Shown: piece by piece, positions 45,801 through 58,600 of the stretch
How the letters are laid out: each line of letters starts with the position of its first letter
How positions within the stretch are numbered: position 1 is the first letter of the stretch
Assembly: GCA_025094145.1 (NCBI GenBank)
Contig: JALLLS010000001.1
Location: 558,001 to 622,000 of the forward strand
Direction of reading: 5' to 3'
From: Spinellus fusiger
Lineage: Eukaryota > Mucoromycota > Mucoromycetes > Mucorales > Phycomycetaceae
Length of the DNA: 64,000 nt
The notes under the pieces: model-generated
What the model saw: the letters and a program-made list of their open reading frames with translations, nothing else
What the model was told of the DNA's origin: nothing
Databases searched by the model: none
Translations under genes and position numbers: made by a program

Positions 45801-48800
45801 ATATATGATGAAGATTATCAATAGTTTTCATAGAGTAGCTATATGGTCTAGTACATAAGCAGTAATCTAAATCATTCAAAAAAAGCACTTTGGATTTACT
45901 CTTTTCAAACATAGTATTTAGCTGCTAGTTATTTTTTAATATAATATCTATCTAAACAGAAGAAAAACTCAATATAATTAAAGTACTCTGTAACCACTTT
46001 GTCTATTATTCAATAAAAATATATACCAATACTGCTTCACTTATACTTTGAACTATACTTCTTAAAAGAGAAATTAACTATAAGCCATTGTGTTTGAGAG
46101 AGAAAGGTGTCTTCCAAGAAATCTACTTTGGCAGTTTCAAAGAATATTATATTAGAAAGAGAGAGAGAGAAGTGTGTATCCGAGGTGTTAGCATTTTCAA
46201 ACTATGAGACTAAATAAATCATTAAAGTTTATTTATCCAAGTCAATAAGCACTTAAGATATACATATTTGTTTAAAGATACTATCCACAACTTCCCGTTT
46301 TTATATTAGTCCACGAGGAAAGTTAGTTCTTGGATAGCTAGGTTTTCAATATCTAATGGATTTTTTAAATAAATAAATAAATATCTCTAGGTCTCACATA
46401 ACATTCGACAGCTCTTATGTGTATTTTCAATACAGTTTCTATTTATGTATACATTCTAATAACTAGAGTCCATAAAATGAATATATAAACATAACAAAAA
46501 AATTCATGAGATATGACTAATGCACCTGCCCTGAAATTTTTGATGTTGCTATGCCTGCTTCAAAGAAATTAATTTTTAAATCACTTTATCAAACAACCTT
46601 GCTTCATATTCTATACGTGTGCTGTGAGTTTTTCACCCTTTCAAGTCATATACATACTCTATATTTATTTTTAATATTTTATCTGATTTCTATTCCTAAC
46701 GTTACCAGTAGCTATTAACTTACAAGTAAAGCATCAATGCCTTGAAGAGTTTCAAATTAATTCTTATGGTTATAACATTGACTTTCATTATTGTTTTACT
46801 GAGAAAACTAATGAACATCCCTTTTATTGTTAGTCATTCATGATGGAAATACATATTAATGGATATTTACTGAAGAGTTAAATAATTAACTAATTGGGCG
46901 TATGCTTTTTTTGTTATCTGTTACTATGTGGGCTATGCTCAAGTCTTTGTCGTAGCATCAATGCCAAGAATATTCTATCTTTCGATGAATTAAAAACACA
47001 CATTAGTCATCTTGAATGCAGATAGAAAGGATAGAGAGCTTTTATTAAGTAGTCGTATATTCACTAACAAGGCATTAATAATAGAAAGATAAAAGCCTTT
47101 GTTATGATAACATACTATAATTACAATGTATTAGAATATTGCTTGCATCTATGTAGTCTATTCATAGAATACAGTGCACATACTTTATTTAGTTTGAGTC
47201 AAACCTTCTACTCTACAGAACATTGTTTCTAAACATGTAAAACTACAATGCAATAAAACCTGGGTTCTTTATTATATTCTATTAAGCTGTGAACAAGAAT
47301 GAATTACTATCTCTAAATGTCTTTAGGTACTTATTTCTAGTATACAATGATTTGCTTAAGTCTGTCAGACAGAAGCCACTTGTATCACACTGTGAATCAA
47401 TAGCCACTTTCTTTGAGAAGCACCAACTGTCTCTATATTTTTGAGACATTCTAGGAATAGTTAATATTCTTTTAGACACACCCAAAACAAACAGTAATTA
47501 AGAATACTTTTAATAGTTTAAATTGTGAATTCATTCAAGATAATCAATTATCATTCTATCTTTTGTCTATATTATGTTTATTAATAATCAAAATGGCTTA
47601 ATATAATATAATATAATATAGTTTCTTTTCTTCTTTTTTATTTATTTATTTATATCCTAAACAACCAAATTTCTATTAAAAGTTATTGAGTAGAGTTAAG
47701 AAGAGAATATGGTTTTATGTACTTACATTAGCTGGTTTTAAAACCAATAGAGTACAAACTGATTTGAATACTATAACATTATGATGTAATAGTTATTATA
47801 CCTGTCGAATGGGCATATTTATTGAATTTGGTAATAAAGTATCTATAGTATTAACATTGACAGAATATTTAATAGTATTAAATAGCATAAAAGAGACATG
47901 AAGTTTGACATTTTAATATAACAATTCGATCACTGTAGCCATAGCCATCTACTATAACCCTCATTCTTTCCATCAACATTTGGTCTACCCTATTGTTTTG
48001 TATAGCCTTTTTGTTTGTTTTATCATTGTCTCACAGAATAAATAATACTTTTAAAGTAATCTTGTGTGCATCATTAACAAAGTAAACTATTTAAACGTAA
48101 TGTGCTCTATCTAAAAAGTTAAACTATGAGTGGGAATTAAAAGGGGTAATTTCAATTAGTTTTCTACAGATAATCTCCTGTTGTAAATATTCGATTAGTC
48201 TTTTTGATCTTAAATATTTTATGGTCTGCATACACTTTCTCCTTGTGCTTTCTCTTGCATTCTTTCTTTTTCCCCTTTTCTTTCTATATCTCTTTATGCT
48301 GTTCTTATTTTAAAAAAGCACATACTCATAATAGTAAGATAGATCCAAGTGATACACACTATAAAATAAACAAAAACACACACACACACAAATAGCAAAG
48401 GTTACAGAAAGATTATGACCATATAGTTTAGCTTATTCTATTCATGGAGATGAAGTCATCTGTTGAACATTTTTATCTTTATACCTTCTTATTGCATATT
48501 AACAAATAAAGTACATTTTAGTTTATTACTCCATTATCACAAGTAAAATAATAATAATTAAAATATGCAAATCCATATATCAAATGAGATGTTACTATCA
48601 CTCATTTGTGACAGTGATATACTCTTTGATAAGGCATGCTATATGCTTATGATGAGAAATGATGAGTAGTGTCGGTATTTATCCGCTTGTTGAATTCTGA
48701 TACTTATTTTGATATACAGCCAAGATGCGAGTCTACTTTGAATACATTTGTATTTCAAGTAATATAAGATCTTACTGAGAATTCAAAAAGATAATGATAT

Positions 48801-49183
48801 ATAGCTACAAATAAAGAAAGAAAGAAAGAAAGAGAGAATTCAAAAGAACTATTCTCTCTGGGTTAGACAACTGCTTTAATCGGGAGGCGGAGGAAAGGCC
48901 GACAAAAGGATAAATATCCTTTTCCTGTCATCCGTAAAAGGAAAACCTAAACAATGGTGATGTCTAGAGTAAGTATAGCTTAGGAGTAAGCAATGCATAA
49001 AACAGTGATAGGTGATTGGGGATCGTTAAATAAAAGAAGATGACTTGGAACCAAAAATAAAGACATTACAAGATATGCAGAATAAAGTTATTCTTACCAC
49101 TATAGACCATCTTTCTACTGATGATAAAGAATAGGTCAGTAAGTTGGACATTTTAAACACACAGACAGTCATGTCGTTTTTGT

Positions 49184-49260
49184 ACTATTCCACTATTCCA
49201 CTATTCCACTATTCCACTATTCCACTATTCCACTATTCCACTATTCCACTATTCCACTCT
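49184..49260. repeat. CCACTATTC minisatellite, about eight copies
   Basis: Near-perfect tandem copies of the 9-base unit CCACTATTC; the last units drift (CCACTCTTT, CCATTCTA). Confidence 0.9.
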
Positions 49261-49435
49261 TTCACCATTCTACCATTTTATAGTCCATCGTTTTTGTAAC
49301 ACTTTAGATAGCAAATGATACGTTAGTCACAGTAGAACTCTTTTTTATTTTTATTTTTACTATTATTTAAAAAAAGAAAAGTAGATTAGCAGTGTATTTG
49401 AGTGCCTATTGCATTTTCTCTTCTTCTTTTTTGGT

Positions 49436-49562
49436 TATTTTTATTTTTATTACTTTTTATTACTTTTTATTACTTTTTATTATTTTTATTATTTTTATTA
49501 TTTATATTACTTTTTATTATTTATATTACTTTTTATTATTTATATTACTTTTATTTCTTTCC
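49436..49562. repeat. ATTACTTTTT/ATTATTTTTT array
   Basis: Tandem decamer-like units of T-rich sequence about 75-200 bases before the first RhoGEF coding block. The apparent open frames (all Phe, Tyr, Ile, Leu) are artefacts of the repeat. Confidence 0.85.
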
Positions 49563-49635
49563 TTCTTATTTCCCTTCTATTTCCCTATCAAGAAAATAGA
49601 CATAAAAATAATAATAAAATAGTTTCCATTCTTTC

Positions 49636-52600
49636 ATGCCACGCTTAAAGGCAGGGATTCACTCTACCACTCGAGCAAATCGACTAACACAGCCTGATAG
49701 GTTGTAGAAGCCCAGTTGAACAAACTTGGCTATGTTCACGTATGGGAGTTGGAACGTAGAGCAAACCTACCAGAAAAGATACCACTTGATGCTGAGCTAC
49801 CACCCAATATCCTTTATAACACAAAATATCCTATAGTAAGAGGAGAAATATAGCCCTCGGATAATTTACTTTTATGATTCTCATCCAGTGTCAAAATATC
49901 GATATTATTGTACCCAACAGACCACGCAGCAACGGTAAACCACAGAGAAACAAAGTACAATAGATAGCCAACTTATAGAGTGCTTTTAAAGAGCAACTTA
50001 TTCAGCTGCGACGCTTTCTCAACATTATTGGAGATCCTTGTGAGAAGCAAACCAGTAGTTTGCAACCAGAGACATCTCCGATTCGTCACAATAGCGTAAA
50101 ATATCAAGCCTCGGTTCATAAGACACGTTAATCATTCTACAGTTTGTTAGAGACGACGATCAGAGAGCTTATCTTGTTTCTCATTTTATTGAAACAGAGG
50201 CTACCTATGTTGAGAAGCTTCGTGTCTTGGTGCATGTTATTGCTCTTCCTTTACGCACACAATCCCAAGGCAGATACGCTATTCTTAATTCATTCAAATG
50301 GGCCAACATTTTCCTTAATTGTGAACAGCTCTTGGAAGTCAACGAACAATTTCTTAAACAGCTCCAACAAGTAGAAAAGGACAGTTTTGGTGATATCTGT
50401 GCTAAAAACGTAAGAATGGCAAATATGTCTTGATAAAACAAAAATCAAACTAGCTGTGTAATGTTACCTATTATAGATGAATGCATTTGATTGCTACCGG
50501 AAATATCTCTTAGGGAAGAAGAGTGCCCAAAAGCACCAAAAGAGAGAATACATCGAGAACCAGGCCTTTCGAAGTTTTCTTCTTCGAGCAGCCGATGATC
50601 CTCGTGCTAAAGAGTGGAAAGGCATGCTAGAGGGATTGCTTATAGAGCCTGTACAGCGTATTAGTCGATACACACTCCTTCTTCAAGGTAAGAAAAGATA
50701 AGACAGTATTCTACAGCTACTCATCTACTGTTGATGTAGAAATCCTCCAGTATACACCCAACACCCATCCTGACTGGATAGGACTGACAAAGACCTATGC
50801 TAAATTCCAAGACATTGCCATGATGGTGGATGATGATCTTACTAAATTGGCCAACATGCTTCATAACTTGCATACTTCTATCAAAGACAGCCCTGTAGGT
50901 TTTCCCATGAACTTTGCATAGATTAACAATCGACAGTGTTCTTTGATTAATCAGAGCCGTACACTTGTCACCCATTTGGATGCTACTGAGATACACCGAG
51001 AGACGCTTAAACCTATCCGAGCTGTCACTCTGTTCCTATTTGCAGATAAGCTCATGATAGCCAGCCGTCCCTCACACCAATCCAAAGGCATGGATATTCT
51101 CACTGCTAAAGAAGACAAAGATACTTCTACAGGATCATTTATCCCTAAGAAGTTGGAGCGTATTCGATCATCCCAAACCCTAAAATTTAAGGGTTGGGCT
51201 GATATAGAGCAGATTGAACTGTTTGACGGTAATCAAGGTACAAACACAGCCCACATAAGAATATAACCAAGAGATAGAACAAGGCATTTCCATTCTCAAC
51301 TGCTTCAATAGATCGACCTGGCTCTTTTCTGCTGAGAGCTTCTCCCGCACAAGAGCAGCAACCTGCTCAGGATCAAATGGCATCAGAGGCAGCTGCCTAT
51401 CTCCACAAATGTCCACGGCTCTTTTCTGTAGTACCACCCAAAGAGAATACCTCCCTATTAGATAGTTACATTGAAACATGCAAGGATTTTATTGCTACCT
51501 TCCAAAAGACACAAGCACTTGCACGTCGTTATGGTAAACAACGCTGTTGCTATAAGTCACCACGTGCTTCTGCTGACTCTGTATTGTCTAGCAACCACTG
51601 ACGAAACATTCAGTCGAACTTGGCAGACACTTGACACCTTTAGTAACTTTTATACACCAGAGAACTATATTAATGCAAGGTATAAGGTAGGGATGGAAAT
51701 CTCTTTCCTCTATTCTAAACAAGAAATCAACATCAGAACAATATTGCTATTGCCTATGTTGAGCAAGGGCTTGAGTTTGATCTTAAATCCTTGGCCAGTC
51801 CAAATAATACCCCCTGGATTATTGGATTTGTACAAGCAGATGTACGAGGATTCCGCTTTACTCTATGCAGTAAACTCGATCTTTTGGAGAGAAATCCTCG
51901 CCATGTCACAAACACAACCGAAGATGAGAAATATACCAACGATTTCCACTGCATCTTCTGGAACAATGGTATACTGTGTGGTTTCATGTGTGTAGTGTGC
52001 TAATACACTTCTATCTAGTGATTATGTGTGAGCGTCAATTGAGATATGCTTCATTATTTGCTAATGTTCACGACAAAACAACCGAAGAAGAACTGCAGAA
52101 ACAGCCACGCTCTCGTTCTCGCTCTCGATCACTGTCTCGATCCACCAGTGTCGCTACCCTCACTAAACTACTAATTCATCGGTCTCGATCCACTTCTCCC
52201 TCACGCAGCCAAAAGAGCCCCATTTCTATTTCTTCCTCAACTCCTCTTGTGCGTCCAGCTACTGATACTGAACAACAAGCATCACACACCACAACAGAGC
52301 GTCCTCCTGTTCGAAGGAATAGAGCTAAAAGTATGTCTCTTGATACCAATCTCATGCAATTGTCCCCGAGAACACAAAAGACATCAAAGGAGATGCTTCA
52401 TCAAGTGTCATTGTCTGAGTTACGCCCTTATCACCTTGCGCCCCGTCCAGAAGCAAGCTCTTTGCCTATAATGAATGAGAAAGGTAACCCTACATTTTAG
52501 CGTGTCTCTTGAGGCTAAGGAGACCCTGCATTAGATAAATCCCACAATAGAAGATCCATGCCAGAGAGTCTCTGGACAAGCAATCTTATGGTAAGTCAAA

Positions 52601-53699
52601 TTTATACTATCAATACGCATACTAGCGTTATTGACCTTATCTAAAGAAGAGATACTCTGACAATGACACTCTTCGGACAGAATCCCCTATTCGTTATGAA
52701 CTTTCCGACAAAATATCAGCAGCCAACCACTCAGTCGACAAAACAGACACTGAATCCACCCACTCTTCTAGCCGCAACAACACACCGTCTATCACCAGTG
52801 CTCATTATTCTAACCATAACTCTTCTCCACACTCTAGCCTCTCCAACACATTTTCCTCTTTTACTAGTCATAGTACGCGTAGTTCCCTTAGTCTTGAAGA
52901 CTTGGAAGTGCCTAGAGTAAGTAGAGTAAGATGGAAGTGTACTCAGGCAATGGTTATAGAACTTTCGACCCACAGGCTACTTTACACACAACCCCAATCT
53001 ATTCACAGAACCAGTGGATTCAGATCCCCTTGATATGAAAATACACCAACAATTGGCCCTTCAAAGACGTACTTCTAATAGCACGATGAATTCAGGAAGT
53101 ACCCACAGAGAACAGCCTTCCCTCGTACCCACTCCACATCAACAACCTATGGAATCCATGTTAGTAGACATGCAGCAGCTGAACAAACAGATCAATGGCA
53201 TGGTGTATCAACTCATTGGAAAGTACACTACATTGGAACAGTGTGTTAAGACAGTAACTGATAAATACCAACTAGTTAAGTCTCTTGTTGTTGTGCATTG
53301 ACTAATACCTCATCTCTAGCCACCTCTAGAAGAGAAGAGATTGATAGACTTGTGTAGGGAACTCCATAATGACACTTATACCCTGTTTAATGTAAGTCTA
53401 TTGAGTGAGTGTCTTTACTTACAGTTAGCAATTGAATGACGATGTCAATTCCATGGTGGATAGAACAGCAGCACAGTGTCATCCTCTATTGCCTACTCCT
53501 CTCGATGCTTCTAGTGTCTCCCATACATCCAATGCTTCTGATACTGATATGAAAAAGAAGCTTGAACAAGTCCATCTAGAAAGAAACTATTGGCATAAAA
53601 AAGCAAGGTAAGAATGGGTCATAAGAGCTCTTGTACTGATATAATTGCTGATGTGCTAGTGAATTGAACCAACGGCTTGCTGATTCTCTTCATCGTTGA
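49636..53699 (+). CDS. Rho guanine nucleotide exchange factor (DH then PH-like domain)
   Basis: A Dbl-family RhoGEF that would load GTP onto Rho/Cdc42 GTPases. From about 50143 onward 14 exons join in frame to the stop at 53699. The DH domain runs from AYLVSHFIETEATYVEKL (50165) through AFRSFLLRAADDPRAKEWKG and GLLIEPVQRISRYTLLLQ (50635-50690), the most conserved DH block. A PH-like region follows (VTLFLFADKLMIASR to WADIEQIELFDG), then an SR/SP-rich stretch (52100-52230) and a coiled-coil-like tail (SMLVDMQQLNKQINGMVYQL). Total about 1,100 aa. Upstream, blocks MPRLKAGIHSTTRANRLTQP (49636), VVEAQLNKLGYVHVWELERR (49701), QNIDIIVPNRPRS and AFKEQLIQLRRFLNIIGDP look coding, but three junctions are one base out of frame and one would need a 16-24 nt intron. 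The start is therefore uncertain: either the 5' end is damaged or the sequence has indel errors. Confidence 0.8.
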
Positions 53700-53982
53700 T
53701 TCTCTTTTACTTTTCTATGGGTACAGAGTGTAGCTTATCCCTTATGTTTACTCCCATTTGTTCATTCGTATTTCCTTCATCTTTAATGTATAAACTATTC
53801 ATTCTTCCTCCTCCTCCTCCTTCTCCGGTGACTTGGTTAATCTATGTTTTGTTTATTTATGAATGCTCTATAGTACATGGCTTAATTCTATGTATTACTA
53901 TCTTAATCAATACACAGGCAGTCATCTGTCCCAATAACTTTCACGGACAGATATCTCTTCCTTCTTTCTCTTGTTCTTTAGT

Positions 53983-55251
53983 TTATAGAGGAGTGTCTGT
54001 TCTCTTATATATCCTCTGAATGTTCTTTCCATACTTATCAAAAGCATCAGTATCTTGTAGTTTCAAAGCATACACTTGTGCTTCTTTGTAATAAACAGCT
54101 GCTTCATTCAATTGTCCCTTGAGCTACTCCATAATGTAATTAGAAAAGAGAGAAAGATACACACACTCTATTCCAATGCTCACCTCCAGCAGTTTTCCTA
54201 GGTTATTGGCTACAATAGCACCACATTCATGACAATCCTTGACTTCTCTCTGTGTAGAGTCTGTCTCTGCCAAGACGCCAGCAGAACATGACTCAAAAGA
54301 AGCCTGTGCCCATCCCATTGCCTCCTCCATCTTCCCCATCCCAAACATTGTTTCTGCCAACTGATTCTGAAGAATAGCCCGCATACAGATCCACCGTGGT
54401 GTATTCTCGGGGATCTCCCGAAGTGCCTGCAAGAACAAAGGCAGGGCCAACTCAAAATGGCTCTGAACAGCATAAACACTTGCCAGTGAACAAGTGGTTG
54501 TGACTTTGAAATGTCTCCACTCTTCTTCTTTTACATCCAAAGGTGCCTTTGCAGCAACATGCAGGGCCCAGGCTAGAAATTCTTCGGCATAGGTATAATC
54601 TCCCACTCTCAAATACAAATCCCCCATGTTCTTGGCAGTATGGGCTACTAATGTCGTATAGGCTTTGGATGCAGTAGAAGGGTCTTTCTCCAGTTCTAGT
54701 AAGAAATGCCATGCTCGAGAGTATTCTGCAAGAGCCTCCAATAAATTGCCAGCATGGGCTTCATCATTGGCCAAACGCAGTCGAAGCATTGTAATACAGG
54801 GCGTACTTTCCTCCACCTTGTCTTCTTCCAGGGCCACCTGGAGTGCTTCTCGGAGATAGGTGGATGCCAGTTCATAGTCAGGCGATAACTTCTCACGTAC
54901 ATAGGCCCCTCGTATTAAGCTACGTACTTTGTAACTTAGTTCATTAGGAGTGCTCTCGAGAAAGTATTCAATGTAGAGGTGGTAACTTTGCCAGGCAATG
55001 AAAGTCACTGATAGTACAGCAATAAAACTGAGGCCAGTGAGCTTCCCAATGAACTTTGCCTGAGACTTTATGTTGCGCATGGACTCTGTGTAAGCGCTGG
55101 TAGAGAAGCCGTTTAAGGTCTCTTTTTCTGTGCGATACAATAGATTGCGTGTGGTGAATGTACGTGTAGAAACAGGGCGAGGTCTCCATAGTGAATGAGG
55201 ACGTGAAAAATGACGTACTATGGAAGCAAGTGGTGTACGAAAAGACTGCAT
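53983..55251 (-). CDS. Mitochondrial inner-membrane TPR-repeat protein (Mgr3-like)
   Basis: Two exons, 55251-54184 and 54123-53983, 402 aa. I place the start at the ATG at 55251 because what follows (MQSFRTPLASIVRHFSR, rich in Arg, Ser and hydrophobics) is a good mitochondrial presequence. An upstream in-frame ATG at 55383 would add a low-complexity leader. One membrane segment (FIAVLSVTFIAWQSYHLYI, about residues 80-100) is followed by TPR-like helical pairs: AYTTLVAHTAKNMGDLYLRV, DYTYAEEFLAWALHVAAKAP, TTTCSLASVYAVQSHFELAL and LNEAAVYYKEAQVYALKLQD. One membrane helix plus a TPR body fits yeast Mgr3, an adaptor of the i-AAA protease. That link is inferred from layout. Convergent with the RhoGEF gene (283 bp apart). 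Confidence 0.75.
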
Positions 55252-55640
55252 GACTTTATGTGCCTCACTGTGTCTAATGAAGAGGGCTTTGAGAGGAGCA
55301 GGAAGGAAGAAAGAAAGAAAGAAAAAAAAAGGGGGGGAAGGGGAGGTGTGACGTGCAAAAGAGACACGCGCTTGTCTCGACACGATCTACTGCTGTTATC
55401 GGACAGCGAGGAAAATACAAACTCTGTCGATACACATTTGGCTATCAACAACAGCAAAAAGAAAAGAAAAGAAAACACACATACACATACACATATACAT
55501 ACACATATACATACACACTTTTCATAGTTTCCCATAGCAGAGTATGTAGAAAAATAGCCTAGAAGAATACGTGGAGAATAGTTTAGTACATTATTCTATG
55601 TTTTATACGTGACTTAACTATTGCTTTACTAGTCAGTACG
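55252..55640. promoter_or_regulatory. Shared divergent promoter region of the TPR and pds5 genes
   Basis: The TPR gene starts at 55251 leftward and pds5 at 55641 rightward, so about 390 bp must serve both. It contains a purine tract with a G7 run (55310-55345), A/G-rich DNA near 55455-55475 and an ACACAT-type array (55476-55517). No factor site is claimed. Transcripts may overlap the repeats. Confidence 0.55.
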
Positions 55641-58600
55641 ATGATGGAAGTTGACGCCACACAATCTCTTCAGTTCAAGGAGAATCTCCTCCAAGGCACC
55701 AAGGCTATCAAGACAACCGAACTGATCAAGCGTCTTAAAGTAAATAAACAAAACAAAACAAGCCTGGACTTCTTTATTACCAGTAGCTCAACCAATAGTA
55801 TAGGACCTTCAAACAGAACTCAAAACTCTACAACAAGAAGCAGTGGATAAACCCTCTCTTTTGTCGGTGGCAAAAGAACTTATCAGCAATGCTCTTTTGA
55901 AGCACGACAATAAGACAGTCAAGGCTATTACAGCTTGTTGTTTAGCAGATATACTGCGTCTGTTTGCTCCTGATGCTCCCTACACCAATATTGAGTTAAA
56001 GGTAACCCTACTTTATCTGTTCATGAGATATCCATGAGAAGAAATAACATGTAGGGATGTAGCGTGCATTTGAATTCTTTATTGTACAGTTGAAGCAATT
56101 GACAGCAACAAAAGACCCCAACTTCCACCATTTCTTTTATTTGCTCGAGAGTCTTTCTACTGTCAAGAGCATTATTATTATTGCTGATTTGGATAATGCA
56201 GAGCAGTTGTCGGCTCAACTGTTTACAGACTTCTTTTCTGCTATTAGGTAATTATATATATATATATATATGAAGAGATGGAAGGAGTATTGATAGTGTT
56301 TCTCTCTCCAAGTGTGAATATGCCACGCAATGTACAAGTGTGCATGACGGATATTCTGATCCAACTTGTAGAAGAGGTCGGTGCTCTTTCACAAGAGGTG
56401 ATTGAGTTGATATTAGACCAATTCTTGGCAAAAGAAAAGGGAGCCTCCTATACCATGGCCCTTGATATTTGCTTTGCTTGTACTGATATCTTTCAACGTC
56501 GTGTGTGCCAAGTAAGTGGGGCTGTTCATCATTAAAAAGAAAGAGAAAAAGAACATAATAGGCTAACGACACGGATTAGCATTTCACAGATACCCTTATG
56601 GCATTCAGCAGAAGTGATGGATCTGATGAAGAACTAGAAGAACTGAAGCATGTCCACACCCTTATCCGTCACATACATGTTATTGTTCCCAATCTATTGT
56701 TGAATGTTGTCCCACAATTGGAAGAGGAAATGAAAGTAGACGATGATCATGTTCGTCAAATTGCAACCCAAACCCTCGGAGAAATGTTTGCTGAACAGAA
56801 TACAGAATTGTATCAACAATACCCTGCTACTTGGAAGACATGGTTAGGAAGGTGCGTTCATAGCCCATAGTCCATAGTAAAAACAGATGAATCAAGACAG
56901 AGAATTCATGTATTGTACTTTAGACGCAATGATAAGTTGGTGTCTATGCGCATGCGTTGGCTGGAGATGTGTGTTCCAGTGTTCAAAAACCATGTAGCCT
57001 TGGTGCCTGAATTGAATGGTAGACCTACACATTGATGGATATCAGAGACTCATGTGTGGTATTTAGGGTGCTTCAAAGCCAAATTATCAGATCCTGAGGA
57101 AAAAGTGCGTGCTACAGCATGCAAAATAATCGCAAGCCTAGATTATGATCTTGTCCCTAGTAACATTGACAAGACTGTATTGGAACAAGTAGCCATGCGT
57201 TGTAAAGATAAAAAGGTAGTAATAGTAAAGTCATTTCATCCACTCATCTTTCTCTTTAGCACTTTGTAAGAAAGGAAGCCATGAGCACTCTCGGTGTCAT
57301 TTACAACAAGACATTCTCAAGCATGTAAGGGATTTGTTATCCATTCCATGCACAACATATTAATGGTGTGAGGATACATTAGCTCCAACAACGACAGTGA
57401 TATGATGGATAAGATTGGGTGGATTCCAGAGACCCTGTTGAACTGTCTTTATGTCGATGAACCTGCAGTTGCGCAAGTACTAGTACTAGCACTATGAGTA
57501 GTATAGAAGGACATGACATACTTACCATTGTCTGTATGCACTTAGATCTTCACTTGAGAATGCTCTTCATCAGTATATTCTGCCAGAAGACATGAATGAC
57601 TCTGAGAGAACGGAGAGACTGGTGACGGTCGTAGGTGCCCTTAGCCCTCGGTCCAAGACTGCATTCAAGGCATTGATCCAGAGACAGAAGAGGTAAAGTT
57701 CATAATACATATTACCAAGAAAAGAGAACATGGATGTATCACCAACCCTCTCATAGTTTCCTTGAAGACATGCAATACTTTGTGGATATGTGTGATGCAG
57801 CAGTAAGTCCATGTGTATTATTTCCTAAGATATACTTAAAGTAGTGCCCGTATAGAGAGATGCCATGGACACAAACACTACTGAACAAAACAGAACAGAG
57901 GAGCTTATGAAGCATATAGCAAGTGAGTGCGGTCATAATGTACTAGTAAGAGAATGGGTTATTGACTGTTGGGTATAGAGCAGTTCCCTGATAAGTCGAG
58001 AACACTGAACAGTCTTCGTCGATTTATGGAGGCAGAAGAGACAGACATTGTGAAACTTTTGAGAAACTGTATTAATCCCAGCCTGGACTATAAGCGTATT
58101 GTTAATGCGAAGGTATCTGTTTGTATTTCTTAGTGGGGTGTTAACCCTCTTATCATAGTCCTCTTTGTTGAAACGTCTGGAGCAAATATCACCTGCTATT
58201 TCAGAGATATTCGAGTTAATATTGAACAGAGTTTGTCCTGTTATTCTTAACAAGTCCAACATTCCTTATCTCCTCAGAATATTACGTGCTACTCGTGGAA
58301 GAAGAAATACATCAGGAGAAGAGAGAAGAGTCATTGCTCAAGAACTTTTGGTGGTAAGTAATAGTGCCTCGTGTCGCTGTCTTTGTTTTCTTAATTTCTT
58401 CCATTTCTTTTACCTTAGGATATATCATCAAGCTATCCTAATATGTTTGAGAGATATGCCCAGGATCTTGCTAGTAATATTGCACAGCAAGAGAATGAAA
58501 CCATTGGTAATGCATAGAATACTACTTTTACACAGGCAAATGTTCTTACATTTATATTTGTAGTGGGAGATAGTCTAGAGTTGCTGGCCCAGATCACTAA

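Larger units (their letters stand above)
45801..49635. other. Gene-free AT-rich region
   Basis: 3.8 kb with no supported gene. It includes an ATAAT run (about 47595-47620), a CACACA run (48378-48390), an AAAG run (48815-48835), a pentadecamer-like minisatellite and a pyrimidine-rich ATTACTTTTT array just upstream of the RhoGEF gene. No RNA gene was recognised. Confidence 0.5.

Noticed and set aside
49392..49648. Three overlapping hydrophobic frames resembling membrane proteins
   Set aside because: Pure product of the T-rich ATTACTTTTT array; composition is Phe/Tyr/Ile/Leu only.
49640..49700. tRNA-like stretch on the minus strand (CTCGAGTGGTAGAGT)
   Set aside because: A D-arm-like sequence is present, but no matching acceptor stem, anticodon loop or T-arm (GGTTCGA) follows. 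It also overlaps the first RhoGEF coding block.
54210..54902. Alternative minus-strand frames within the TPR gene
   Set aside because: Out-of-frame shadows of the single large TPR exon.
55218..55535. Frames upstream of the TPR and pds5 starts
   Set aside because: Low-complexity products of purine and CA repeats in the shared promoter.
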